A DNA stretch of 54,690 nt from an uncultured Erwinia sp. (GCA_913775305.1 CAJYIY010000049.1:1-54690), one strand, 5' to 3'; shown: positions 1 through 7,335, numbered from the stretch's first letter. Notes: a model not told the origin generated them from the sequence alone. A program made the numbers and translations.

Positions 1-8
1 GTCATAGA

Positions 9-15
9 AAAAAAG
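9..15 (+). promoter_or_regulatory. Programmed -1 frameshift site A AAA AAG of the IS
   Basis: A run of seven A followed by G (8-15) contains the classical IS3-family slippery heptamer. Reading in the orfA frame gives AAA AAG CTT and then the TAA stop at 19-21. Slipping back one base enters the orfB frame, which has no stop upstream through base 3. This is the expected arrangement for making the fused OrfAB transposase. I did not look for a stimulatory stem or pseudoknot downstream. Confidence 0.85.
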
Positions 16-26
16 CTTTAAAACCA

Positions 27-866
27 GTGATAAAGCGTGAGCTCGCCAGTTATCTGGTCTCGCAGTTTGCGATGAGCGTACGTCAGGCATGCAGGACATT
101 ATCACTGAGCAGGACGGTATTTTTCTATCAGCCCGATACCCGGCGTGATGAACCCGTGGTTCAGGTGCTGACTGAAGTGGCTGAACATTATCCGCGATAC
201 GGTTTTAAGAAGCTTTTTCAGGTCATTCGCAGGCAGGGCCACATCTGGAACCATAAGCGCGTTCATCGTATTTACTGCCTGCTAAAACTGAATTTTCGCC
301 GTAAAGGAAAACAACGTTTGCCGGTGCGTAATCCGGCACCGCTGGCGACACCGGAGGCGCTTAACCAGAGCTGGTCGATTGATTTTATGCACGACGCGCT
401 GACTTGTGGACGACGATTTCGAACCTTCAATGTCGTTGATGATTTTAACCGTGAAGCACTGGCTATCGAAATTGACCTGAATATCCCGGCACAGCGTGTC
501 GTCCGGGTACTGGACAGGATAGTGGCAAACCGTGGATATCCGCTGAAAATGAGGATGGACAACGGACCTGAACTTGTTTCAATTACTCTGGCGCAATGGG
601 CCGAAGAACATGGCGTGATACTGGAATTTATCAAGCCGGGCAAGCCAACACAGAATGCGTTTATAGAGCGGTTTAACCGAACGTATCGGACCGAAATACT
701 GGATTTTTATCTGTTCAGAACGCTGAATGAAGCACGGGAAATAACGGAACGCTGGCTGAATGAATACAACAGTGAGCGGCCCCATGAATCCCTGAATAAC
801 CTGACACCGGAAGAATACCGGCTGATGGCTGAGAAACCGGAAATCTCAAAAAGTGTGTGGAACTAA
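27..866 (+). CDS. IS3-family transposase OrfB (DDE integrase core)
   Basis: The DDE transposase subunit catalyses strand cleavage and transfer of the IS. The protein has the IS3-type helical N-terminal region with a YGFKK segment and a KRVHR motif. The rve integrase core follows with SIDFMHD (first Asp), RMDNGPEL (second Asp) and FIERFNRTYR (Glu), and the C-terminus has the ERPHESLNNLTPEEY signature. The core is intact. A GTG at 27 can serve as a start, but the main product is expected to come from frameshifting at 9-15, so the natural reading begins upstream in orfA. The orfA part is almost wholly outside the window. Confidence 0.92.
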   Translation: MIKRELASYLVSQFAMSVRQACRTLSLSRTVFFYQPDTRRDEPVVQVLTEVAEHYPRYGFKKLFQVIRRQGHIWNHKRVHRIYCLLKLNFRRKGKQRLPVRNPAPLATPEALNQSWSIDFMHDALTCGRRFRTFNVVDDFNREALAIEIDLNIPAQRVVRVLDRIVANRGYPLKMRMDNGPELVSITLAQWAEEHGVILEFIKPGKPTQNAFIERFNRTYRTEILDFYLFRTLNEAREITERWLNEYNSERPHESLNNLTPEEYRLMAEKPEISKSVWN

Positions 867-877
867 AGCTGGGATAC

Positions 878-1108
878 TTACAGAGGGATTCCCTGCTTAC
901 CACCTATGAGGGCCGCCGCTGCCGTTTCCATGCGTTCCACCAGCGCCAGCAGGCGGTGATCCGGGTTGCTCTCGGGCTGACCTATCTTCTGCCTCACAGC
1001 ATCAATCAGCCAAGTGGTTTTATCGGAGCCTGAATCGCTCACCGCTGACGAGAAGGTCTCAACCAGTTCAGCAGGAAGGCGAAAGGTAACGGACAGGGAT
1101 TTGCTCAT
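878..1108 (-). pseudogene. Ribbon-helix-helix DNA-binding protein, C-terminus cut off by the IS
   Basis: The N-terminus (SKSLSVTFRLPAELVETF, residues 2-19) has the beta-strand then helix-turn-helix look of small CopG/Arc-type ribbon-helix-helix proteins, which act as plasmid or mobile-element repressors. A predicted helix rich in Ala and Glu follows. The frame ends after GIPL at a TAA supplied by the IS end, so the native C-terminus is probably lost. The 76-aa product may still bind DNA. Repeated TTGGTTCA boxes 170-280 bp upstream are candidate operators. The identity is by pattern only, without a family assignment. Confidence 0.6.
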
Positions 1109-1277
1109 AGGGCGACACCAGAAAGGGGGATTGAAGTGACGATTCTATCACTGTAAGACAACGTAAGACACATTGATAAATTGGTTACGGAAGGCCTGAT
1201 ATGAGCGTCATTGTGACATGTCACGGCACGATTAATTAACCTTCACCACGCCTGAACTGACAGATGTCGGGGGTGTT

Positions 1278-1391
1278 TGTTGGTTCACGCCCCCTTTATG
1301 TTGGTTCATTGGCTGCTTGTGTTGGTTCAGTTTTTCAGGAAATTATCAGTTAAAACAATCATCTTTACAAATTGAACCAACTGAACCAACT
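1278..1391. repeat. Iteron-like array of TGTTGGTTCA boxes
   Basis: Three identical direct copies of TGTTGGTTCA start at 1278, 1299 and 1320, exactly 21 bp apart (two helical turns). Two copies in the opposite orientation (TGAACCAACT) start at 1373 and 1382, 9 bp apart. Between them lies an AT-rich stretch. Such geometry fits a replication-initiator or repressor binding array. The array lies between the ribbon-helix-helix gene and the next minus-strand gene, upstream of the former. No initiator gene is visible in the window. Confidence 0.75.
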
Positions 1392-1444
1392 GAGCGACAT
1401 GTTTTTGCTTATATTCATAAAGAAAATCTGCCAGTGATTGAACC

Positions 1445-1909
1445 TTAGATCTTCTTCATTTCAAGATGGCAATCATAGGATGTACCGCCATGCTCATGGA
1501 TAAGCCAATCTACCGCCTGTCCCGAGATTCGATTAATTGAGACATGGGACATAGCGCCCCAACGTTTTCTGTCTCTGGATGCCTCAATTGTATACTCAAT
1601 TTCTTTGTCGTTGATAACCGGCTTTAACACCCTGAACCATGTATCGTCACGCCCTTGCGATTCTCCATCAATGAATACTATAACCGCCTCGCTAAACCAT
1701 GTTGTTGTCTGTCCATTCTTTACACATGTATTTCCGGATTTAGATCTCATATTAAAACAGAGCTGATTTTGTGTGAGGTAAGGAGCAGGCCAGATGCCCG
1801 TAGCTGATAGGTCATTTTTTGATGAAGGCTCGCATACTATCAAGCTGGTGGCCGATGCGATTGTGGGCAGTGTAAATAAAAGAACGGCTGCTAGAAGCGT
1901 ATGTTTCAT
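1445..1909 (-). CDS. Small secreted protein of unknown function
   Basis: The 154-aa product begins with a clear Sec signal peptide (basic MKHT, hydrophobic LLAAVLLFTLPTIA, then a likely cut after ASA near residue 20). The mature part of about 134 residues has four cysteines spread along its length, suggesting a disulfide-bonded periplasmic or secreted protein. I do not recognise a family. It lies alone on the minus strand, with the repeat array beginning just past its stop codon. It may be cargo of an integrated element. Confidence 0.6.
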   Translation of the reverse strand: MKHTLLAAVLLFTLPTIASATSLIVCEPSSKNDLSATGIWPAPYLTQNQLCFNMRSKSGNTCVKNGQTTTWFSEAVIVFIDGESQGRDDTWFRVLKPVINDKEIEYTIEASRDRKRWGAMSHVSINRISGQAVDWLIHEHGGTSYDCHLEMKKI

Positions 1910-2043
1910 TGGTTGGTCGATCCTTAGTAGTAATCAGACAATACCTATCAGATAACATTGAATTTGACCCTATATACCTACCCGTATGATATCCAATTCG
2001 GCATCCAGAAAATGGCTCTTTCAGTATGCGAACAGTGAGGCTG

Positions 2044-2418
2044 TCACTCGATCCTTACTGACTCGCCGTCAATGGCTTCACACTTCCCGCCTGTATCACG
2101 CACGACAACGCCAGCAGTTCCAGGCAGCCCATAGCGGGAGCAGTTACACCATACACCACCACCAGCACCGGATTGTGTTTTATCCTGACGTTGTTCGTAA
2201 CTTGTCACCTTAACCAGTAGTCCGCTCTTTACCATACCCTCAAGAGTGCGCCGTGTAGATTCGAGGTGATGCCGCTTATCGAACGATGCCATGTCGTGAA
2301 GCAGATAGGCGACGCCGGAAACATCAAACGGTGGCGCACCGATCTCACTCGTCACCCATTTACGGTTAGCCGGCTCGAAGTAGCTCAGTATCTCTTTCTT
2401 GCGTGAGGTCATTCGCAT
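2044..2418 (-). CDS. Putative winged-helix protein, mobile-element type
   Basis: The 124-aa product starts MRMTSRKKEILSYF. It continues with a region resembling a helix-turn-helix plus wing: SGVAYLLHDM followed by ESTRRTLEGMVKSGLLVKV, residues about 33-70. This is the layout of small regulators found in prophages and integrative elements. The C-terminal half is Gly-rich and ends in CEAIDGESVRIE. I cannot name a family. No cognate operon partner is seen. The overlapping plus-strand frame (1986-2213) is a shadow. Confidence 0.55.
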   Translation of the reverse strand: MRMTSRKKEILSYFEPANRKWVTSEIGAPPFDVSGVAYLLHDMASFDKRHHLESTRRTLEGMVKSGLLVKVTSYEQRQDKTQSGAGGGVWCNCSRYGLPGTAGVVVRDTGGKCEAIDGESVRIE

Positions 2419-2545
2419 AGTTGGATGATTCCTTATTGTAGGAGAGATGTATCATACATTAAGAGCTGCCATCTATGGCTACTGAGGGCGGTACATATTG
2501 AGCGTTACGATGGATGAAAAATGGCCTGAAATGTCCCACACAAAA

Positions 2546-2570
2546 ACATTTGGGGGTACATTTGGGGGTA
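2546..2570. repeat. Tandem 12-bp repeat, possible integrase arm sites
   Basis: ACATTTGGGGGTA is repeated head to tail with a 12-bp period (2546-2558 and 2558-2570). It lies 59 bp left of the 13-bp att-like core at 2629. Short G-rich direct repeats next to tRNA-type attachment sites are common arm-type sites of P4-family integrases, from general knowledge of these islands. The assignment is inference. Confidence 0.5.
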
Positions 2571-2628
2571 TGTTGATAAATCGAATGTGAAAAATAACTT
2601 TAATTACATATGTTTAGGTTTTAATGTT

Positions 2629-2641
2629 GAATCCTGTAGGG
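2629..2641. repeat. Left copy of the 13-bp islet direct repeat (att-like)
   Basis: GAATCCTGTAGGG here is identical to 5740-5752. The bases after it (GTGCCATTTT) read like the acceptor end and CCA of a tRNA 3' terminus. The copy sits 130 bp upstream of a truncated integrase, as expected for attL of a tRNA-targeting element. Confidence 0.6.
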
Positions 2642-2770
2642 GTGCCATTTTCATCTCTTCTGAAGTATCTCAAAGTCTAAAAAACCCCAGTAAATCAGTC
2701 TTTCAAGCGGAATTTCGTTATCGTGACGTGTACTAACATCTATTGAAGTTTACTCTTGTCAGAGCGATAA

Positions 2771-3346
2771 GCTTCCGACATTCTGGAATACCTCTCCAAA
2801 GACATTTTCCCCTTCATCGGTAAGCGCGCCATTAACGACATTAAACCAGCTGAGATGCTGGCCGTGCTGCGCAAGATGGAACAGCGTGGTGTGCTGGATA
2901 AGCTGAAGAAGACCCGGCAAGCCTGCAGGCAGATTTTTACCCATGCGGTGATTACCGGCAGGGCAGAGAATAATCCCGTTACCGATCTCGCTGGCGCACT
3001 GAAAGCGCCGAAGCAGAAACACTTCCCTCATCTGAGCATCGATCAGCTACCCGGCTTCCTCAACGCGCTGAGTGATTACCGCGGCAGCATGGTGACGCGA
3101 TCTGCTACCAGCCTGCTAGTGCTCACCGGACTGCGAACAATCGAGCTGCGTGCTTCTGAGTGGGCTGATATCGATCTGGAGAAAGACCTCTGGCAAATAC
3201 CCGCTGAACGAATGAAGAGGCGCCGCCCGCACGTCGTGCCTTTATCCAGCCAGGTTAAAGCGATGCTGAAGGAAATCCACCAGCTAACCGGACGTGGGAA
3301 GTATGTCTTCCCCGGACGCATTCACCGCCGCTTAATCGGAGCCTGA
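2771..3346 (+). pseudogene. P4-type tyrosine integrase, both ends missing
   Basis: The frame opens only after a TAA at 2768-2770, then reads ASDILEYLSKDIFPFIGKR and a typical P4-integrase middle. The SAM-like core-binding part and the first catalytic box (LTGLRTIELRASEW, with the box I Arg) are present. Translation then runs to GRGKYVFPGR and ends abruptly in an unrelated tail (IHRRLIGA). The His-x-x-Arg and Tyr boxes are absent, so the protein cannot recombine DNA. An intact family member is roughly 400 aa. It probably mobilised the flanking islet before it decayed. An internal ATG at 2855 gives a 163-aa open frame. Confidence 0.85.
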
Positions 3347-3349
3347 TAA

Positions 3350-3940
3350 ATGAAAATCGAAAAAAGCAGATTAATTTCTGAGGCCGCCCCGCAGCCAACT
3401 ACCAGCACGGCAGTTATTTTTACCGCTGATGAAGGTGATATTTCGGTAATTAAGTTTGAAGGTAAGACCGTTCGCATTGTCAATGTGTACGGTGAGCCGT
3501 GGTTTGTTGCTAAAGATATCTGCGATGCATTAGGAATTACCAACTCACGCGATACCATAAAGTCCCTGGATGGTGACGAAAAGAATACCGTAGTTTTAAC
3601 ATACGGCAATCGCGGGAATCCAAATCATGATGTTGTGGCTGAGTCTGGGTTCTACAAACTTATCGCTCGCAGTCGCAAAGCAACCATGCCAGGCACATTC
3701 GCCCATCGCTTCACTAACTGGGTATTCCGGGACGTTATCCCATCTATCCGCAAAACAGGTGCGTATGGCGTTCCCTTCGCGTTCCTGAATGACCACAGCA
3801 AGCGCAAAGCGGCTTATACCCAGAAGGCCAGCAAGCGCGGCGCTGCCCTTCAATCCTGCAAAGCTGAAAAATCCCGCCTGATTGCCGAAGAAGCGGAGTT
3901 ATGGCGCAAATACCAGCCCCAACTGCCGGAGGTTCATTAA
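3350..3940 (+). CDS. BRO-N domain antirepressor-like protein
   Basis: Residues about 28-138 form a BRO-N domain: ISVIKFEGKTVRIVNVYGEPWFVAKDIC-type start, ALGITNSRDTIKSL, then ESGFYKLIARSRK and FTNWVFRDVIPSIRKTG. BRO-N proteins of phages bind DNA and act as antirepressors or regulators of lysogeny. The C-terminal part is basic and Ala-rich and lacks a recognisable second domain such as KilA-C. It follows the integrase remnant by 3 bp and overlaps the next broken frame by one base, so these genes were probably co-transcribed in a prophage-like element. The start has a GGAG-like site about 9 nt upstream. Confidence 0.82.
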   Translation: MKIEKSRLISEAAPQPTTSTAVIFTADEGDISVIKFEGKTVRIVNVYGEPWFVAKDICDALGITNSRDTIKSLDGDEKNTVVLTYGNRGNPNHDVVAESGFYKLIARSRKATMPGTFAHRFTNWVFRDVIPSIRKTGAYGVPFAFLNDHSKRKAAYTQKASKRGAALQSCKAEKSRLIAEEAELWRKYQPQLPEVH

Positions 3941-4185
3941 TGAATGCCGCCCAGGTGGAGGGCTTTCCGCTCGCTGACCAGTTAACAAATGTGAATCGCC
4001 ACAGATCTAAAAGATATCTCACAGTTTTTGTGCCTGGATAAAGAAGTACGGGCCCGTGGTGTACCATTGCTCCATTTACCAACGGTGATGAAACGGAACT
4101 GTGCATGCTGTCATTTGACCGCTCGGACTGGTATGAAGGACTCGGTAACCATACGATCATGGCGGGTTGTACTGCCAGAAAGTAA
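3940..4185 (+). pseudogene. Small phage-type gene broken by an in-frame stop
   Basis: An ATG at 3940, overlapping the upstream stop, begins a frame starting MNAAQVEGFPLADQ. It stops at TAA 4039-4041 after 33 codons. The same frame then stays open to 4183-4185 and reads protein-like (CTIAPFTNGDETELC, then SFDRSDWYEGLGNHTIMAG). The simplest reading is one gene of about 81 codons with a nonsense mutation, or two fused remnants. I recognise no function. Confidence 0.45.
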
Positions 4186-4200
4186 GCTCTTGGCTATGCT

Positions 4201-4231
4201 CTACGCCTCGTCAGTATCGAGGCGTAGTTTT
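4201..4231 (+). terminator. Rho-independent terminator after the phage-type genes
   Basis: A perfect 10-bp stem (CTACGCCTCG at 4201-4210 with CGAGGCGTAG at 4218-4227) has a 7-nt loop and is followed by TTTTA. It separates the integrase/BRO block from the acyltransferase gene, which therefore needs its own promoter in 4232-4343. Confidence 0.85.
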
Positions 4232-4343
4232 AAAGAAAGATATCTTAATGATAGGGCGAAAATGTAACTACACAAACATTACCTTGTGAAATTTCATATT
4301 CTGATGTAATTTCTTCGCAATTTTAATTCTTGATGAGAATGTT

Positions 4344-5522
4344 ATGGAGATTTTATTTTTCACATCCTGCTTGTTATTATCTATACCTATTACGTTCTTA
4401 TTTTCAAAATACACCATAGGAAAGGCAATACCTTTGCCTCAGCATGGGCGATTCATTGAGATTGATGGGCTTCGTGGATACTTAGCGTTGATGGTTGCAG
4501 CTCATCACTTTTATATAATTTATGGATGGCTTTCGTATGGAAAGTGGGTAGCTCCGGATTTTATTGTATTTAATAACATTGGGGTTTTTGCAGTTAGTGT
4601 ATTTTTCATGATTACAGGGTTTTTGTTTATAGGTAAAGTTGATAAGGCAAGAGAAAACAAGAGTTTTGATTTTCATAATCTAATCAAGTCCAGGGTTTTC
4701 AGGATATACCCCCTTTATTTTCTTGCTGTGATTTTAACTGTTTCTATTTCGTTGCACATGACTCTTTATAAGTATGATAATGTTGCGGGTATTTTAAATG
4801 ACATTTTAAAATGGATAATATTTCTCGGTGATTCTGTTAATGGATATCATGACTCTAAAATAATTACGGCAGGTGTTACCTGGACGCTGAAATATGAGTG
4901 GTTATTTTACATCTCATTGATTTTTATTTATTTTATTTCAAGGTTTAAATGTGGCCTCCCGGTTCTTGGGGCTGTTGTGGTATTATTTTCTTTCATGAAA
5001 GTGAGTTTTTTATATTTTAATAGTATGTATTTTATCTTTTTTGTTATTGGTGGGGTTTCTCACTTCTTGCATAAAAGATATTCTGGTTTGTTAAAAAGGG
5101 AGTCATTTAAGGGGGGGTATTCGTCTCTAGCCTTGTTGTTCTCAATGATGCTAGCCCTGCTTACTCCAGAGAAAGATAACTTGCTAATTTTTAGTTTTTC
5201 ATCTTTTGTTTTTTTTATTACCATAGTCATGGGAGGGGATTTTTTTGGGGTTTTACGCATGAAAACATCAAGAGCACTTGGTGAAATAAGCTATAGCATA
5301 TACCTAATGCATGGGGTTATTTTTTTTCTATCTTTTAATATGTTATGTCCAGATGTTATAAAGTATGGTTTTTTTGGATATGGGTTATTACTACCGATTA
5401 GTCTTTTAGTTGTGGTTGTTTTTTCTACATTTACATATTTAACAATCGAACTTCCTATGATCAAAGCAGGAAAAAGAAAAGTAAACGTTAAAAAACTGAA
5501 AAATAACAATGAAGCCAGTTAA
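4344..5522 (+). CDS. Acyltransferase-3 family membrane O-acyltransferase
   Basis: A 392-aa integral membrane protein with about ten hydrophobic segments and the acyltransferase-3 (OafA/WecH-type) landmarks. These are IDGLRGYLALMVAAHH near residue 40 (the R..H pair implicated in catalysis), RVFRIYPLYF, WTLKYEWLFY near 180, and SYSIYLMHG plus YLTIELP at the C-terminus. Members transfer acetyl or other acyl groups to sugars of O-antigen or exopolysaccharide at the inner membrane. The gene is strikingly AT-rich compared with its surroundings, with many T-runs and ATA/TTA codons, indicating recent transfer. It is the only intact metabolic gene of the islet and may be a serotype-modifying cargo gene. 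The actual acceptor is unknown. Confidence 0.88.
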   Translation: MEILFFTSCLLLSIPITFLFSKYTIGKAIPLPQHGRFIEIDGLRGYLALMVAAHHFYIIYGWLSYGKWVAPDFIVFNNIGVFAVSVFFMITGFLFIGKVDKARENKSFDFHNLIKSRVFRIYPLYFLAVILTVSISLHMTLYKYDNVAGILNDILKWIIFLGDSVNGYHDSKIITAGVTWTLKYEWLFYISLIFIYFISRFKCGLPVLGAVVVLFSFMKVSFLYFNSMYFIFFVIGGVSHFLHKRYSGLLKRESFKGGYSSLALLFSMMLALLTPEKDNLLIFSFSSFVFFITIVMGGDFFGVLRMKTSRALGEISYSIYLMHGVIFFLSFNMLCPDVIKYGFFGYGLLLPISLLVVVVFSTFTYLTIELPMIKAGKRKVNVKKLKNNNEAS

Positions 5523-5591
5523 GTTAAAGGAATTGATAGTTCATGGGGTAACGGTGTGAATTGGTGAGGTGCGAGGTGGTTGTGTAGTGGG

Positions 5592-5653
5592 TGTGTCGTT
5601 AATGGATGCTGGGGTATTTCGATGGATTACACTGAACGACACGTAACGACACA
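5592..5653. repeat. 10-bp inverted repeat near the right att-like site
   Basis: TGTGTCGTTA (5592-5601) is matched by its exact complement TAACGACACA (5644-5653). A further direct copy of AACGACAC sits at 5635-5642. The set lies 90-150 bp left of the right att-like core, a usual place for integrase arm-type sites. No coding frame is convincing between 5523 and 5690. Confidence 0.5.
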
Positions 5654-5690
5654 AATCATGTTGCGAGCATGGATTTGTTGTTGAATTACA

Positions 5691-5756
5691 GCGCCTTGAG
5701 CAGTGAACAACTATCTTCTAAGCCGTAGGTCACCGGTTCGAATCCTGTAGGGACCA
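5691..5756 (+). pseudogene. Degenerate tRNA-Arg(TCT)-like 3' half containing the right att-like site
   Basis: CTTCTAAGCCGT resembles the anticodon loop region of tRNA-Arg(TCT). A T-arm with GGTTCGAATCC and an acceptor end GGGACCA with CCA encoded follow. The anticodon stem has mismatches, the T stem has one mismatch and the D arm is not recoverable, so it is not a functional tRNA. The 13-bp core GAATCCTGTAGGG (5740-5752) repeats at 2629-2641. This looks like the attR scar of a tRNA-integrating element. Confidence 0.65.
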
Positions 5757-5846
5757 TTAAGTTTCAATGACTTATTTCAATCCTCACGCTTTCAATTTTC
5801 CCGACTGGGTCAAATCAGGAACATAAAGCCTGAAAATCGGATCGAT

Positions 5847-5951
5847 TTAACCTGCGCGTACGACCGGGTGTACATATCGCGCTACCATTTCCATGCGTTT
5901 CCGCACTTCCATTTCCTGTAGAGCAGACAGCGAGACTTCGATCTGAACAAA
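5847..5951 (-). pseudogene. C-terminal remnant of a second tyrosine recombinase
   Basis: Reading leftward between two stops, the frame gives SLSALQEMEVRKRMEMVARYVHP. This matches the usual end of lambdoid or Rac-type integrases (a LQEMGGW-like segment, then EMV.RYAHL with the nucleophilic Tyr). Everything upstream is missing, so it is debris of another element outside the islet. Confidence 0.5.
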
Positions 5952-6194
5952 TTACGGTACCCTGAGTGGAAGGGTAGGGGGGCCTCATTTCCGGGAGCGA
6001 CGATCCTGCATTCATCTCTAGAACGCAGGCGTAAAGATCATCCGATTCAAGTTGGCCTGACTTCATCGACTATTGACCCTGAAGCCTGTTACCGCCTTAC
6101 GATTTCATCTTCTATAGTACCGTCACTCACAGCCATGATGTTTACTGACAATCTTCTGGCCGACTGTGGCCTGGAACCTGATGAATAACGAGAG
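5952..6194. other. Decayed DNA without a supportable gene
   Basis: The open frames here are short and do not resemble known proteins. A minus-strand frame reaches 6066 but overlaps the recombinase remnant in another phase and has no plausible start signal. Plus-strand codons just before 6195 end in LADCGLEPDE and a stop, possibly the tail of a lost gene. Confidence 0.4.
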
Positions 6195-6986
6195 TTGGAA
6201 ATTAAGTTAGCGCAAGTCCGTAACGCCACCCTGCTAATGGCCTACGCCAGCAAGAAATTTCTTATCGATCCGATGCTGGCCGAGAAAGACGCATGGGGCG
6301 GCTTCGCAGGAAATGCGCGGGCACACCTCCGCAACCCCATGGTGTTACTGCCGATGGCGATTGAGGATTTGCTGGACGTTGATGCCGTTATTCTGACGCA
6401 TACGCATACGCACACTGACCACTGGGACGAAGCTTCATAACAGGGCATATCCAAAGATGTGCTTATCTATACGCAGGATGAGAACGGTGCGGCACTGATC
6501 CGTTATCAGGGCTTTACCAATATTCGCGTGCTGAAGGATGAAAACCATTTCGTGGATGGCCTGTCGATTTACAAAACTGACGACCAGCACGGCAGTAATG
6601 AGCTTTACGCGGATGCTCAGTGGGGGGGCTTATTCGGAGATGCCTGTGGGTTGGTATTTACACATTATGATGAAAAAAAACGCTATGTTGCCGGCGACAC
6701 AGTCTGCGTCAAGCCTTATGCTAAAAGCCTGCAGCGCTTTCGGCCAGACGTTGTCGTGCTGAACACTGGCTATGCAATAAACGATCTCTACGGCCCGATC
6801 ATCATGGGTAAAGAAGACACGCTGCGCACGCTTCAGATGCTTCCGACTGCGATCATCATTGCTTCTCATATGAAGACAATTAACCATTGCCTGCTCACCC
6901 GTGTTGAACTGCGAGAGTTTAGGTGTGAGCACGGTATTGAAGAGCAGGTTTTTATTCCGGCAGACGGTGAGACCCTCGCCTTCTGA
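6195..6986 (+). pseudogene. UlaG-like metallo-beta-lactamase-fold hydrolase, broken by an in-frame stop
   Basis: The frame starts at TTG 6195 and carries the beta-strand and metal motif of UlaG/YtnP-like metallo-beta-lactamase-fold hydrolases. After the HTDHWDE motif it meets TAA at 6438-6440, then continues in the same frame (ISKDVLIYTQDENG) to 6986 with conserved YVAGDTVC and PADGETLAF segments. The metal motif is expanded to HTHTHTDH by an in-frame hexanucleotide duplication at 6397-6408. An intact member would hydrolyse a lactone or similar ester in the cytoplasm. With no ATG, a stop and an altered metal site it is very probably inactive. Confidence 0.82.
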
Positions 6987-7115
6987 TGGGGCACTGTCGG
7001 CGATCGAGGAGAAAACCTCAGAACAACCGGCGCGTGTCGCCGAGTAAACGGTTAAAATCACCGTTTCATCAGCACCAGGGATTTGGCGGCTGCCATTTAC
7101 GATAAGGTTAGCATT

Positions 7116-7301
7116 ATGCCTGCTCTGACAGTTGCCGTTATCGCCACGGCTGGCTCCAGCTCGTTTCATTTCTCGGTGCCCTGTATACTATTTGGTCTAT
7201 CAATGCCGGAGCCGGACCTGTTCCGCGTCGAAATATGCGCTGAGAATCCGGGCGTTGGGCAGTCTGGCAATCGAGCATTTTTCCGCTCTCTTCGCTCGTA
7301 A
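7116..7301 (+). pseudogene. N-terminal fragment of a GlxA-type (DJ-1/PfpI plus AraC) regulator
   Basis: The ATG at 7116 begins MPALTVAVIATAGSSSFHFSVPCILFG and goes on with FRVEICAENPG. This is the start of the DJ-1/PfpI-like domain of GlxA-family transcription regulators. The similarity ends after about 45 residues and the frame stops at 7301. The rest of this domain and the AraC DNA-binding domain are gone. An intact protein is about 320 aa. Confidence 0.65.
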
Positions 7302-7335
7302 AAAGCCTGCTCTGAATAAGGGACGAAATGGAAAT

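Larger units (their letters stand above)
1..882 (+). mobile_element. IS3-family insertion sequence, right-hand part
   Basis: The window opens inside an IS3-family element. The last codons of orfA occupy 1-21 and end at TAA 19-21, orfB follows, and the element probably ends near 882 just past the orfB stop. The end is inferred: the reading frame of the neighbouring minus-strand gene stops exactly where the IS sequence begins. The left end is outside the window, so the terminal inverted repeats and the target duplication cannot be compared. A contig breaking inside an IS is typical of short-read assembly. Confidence 0.85.

Noticed and set aside
1278..1391. Possible CRISPR array
   Set aside because: The repeat unit is only 10 bp with 11-bp gaps, with inverted copies; no cas gene in the window. 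It is an iteron or operator array.
1986..2213. A 75-codon plus-strand frame opposite the winged-helix gene
   Set aside because: Antisense to a better frame; rich in His and Gln; no start signal.
5691..5756. Functional tRNA-Arg gene
   Set aside because: The anticodon and T stems have mismatches and the D arm cannot be formed; only the 3' end is preserved.
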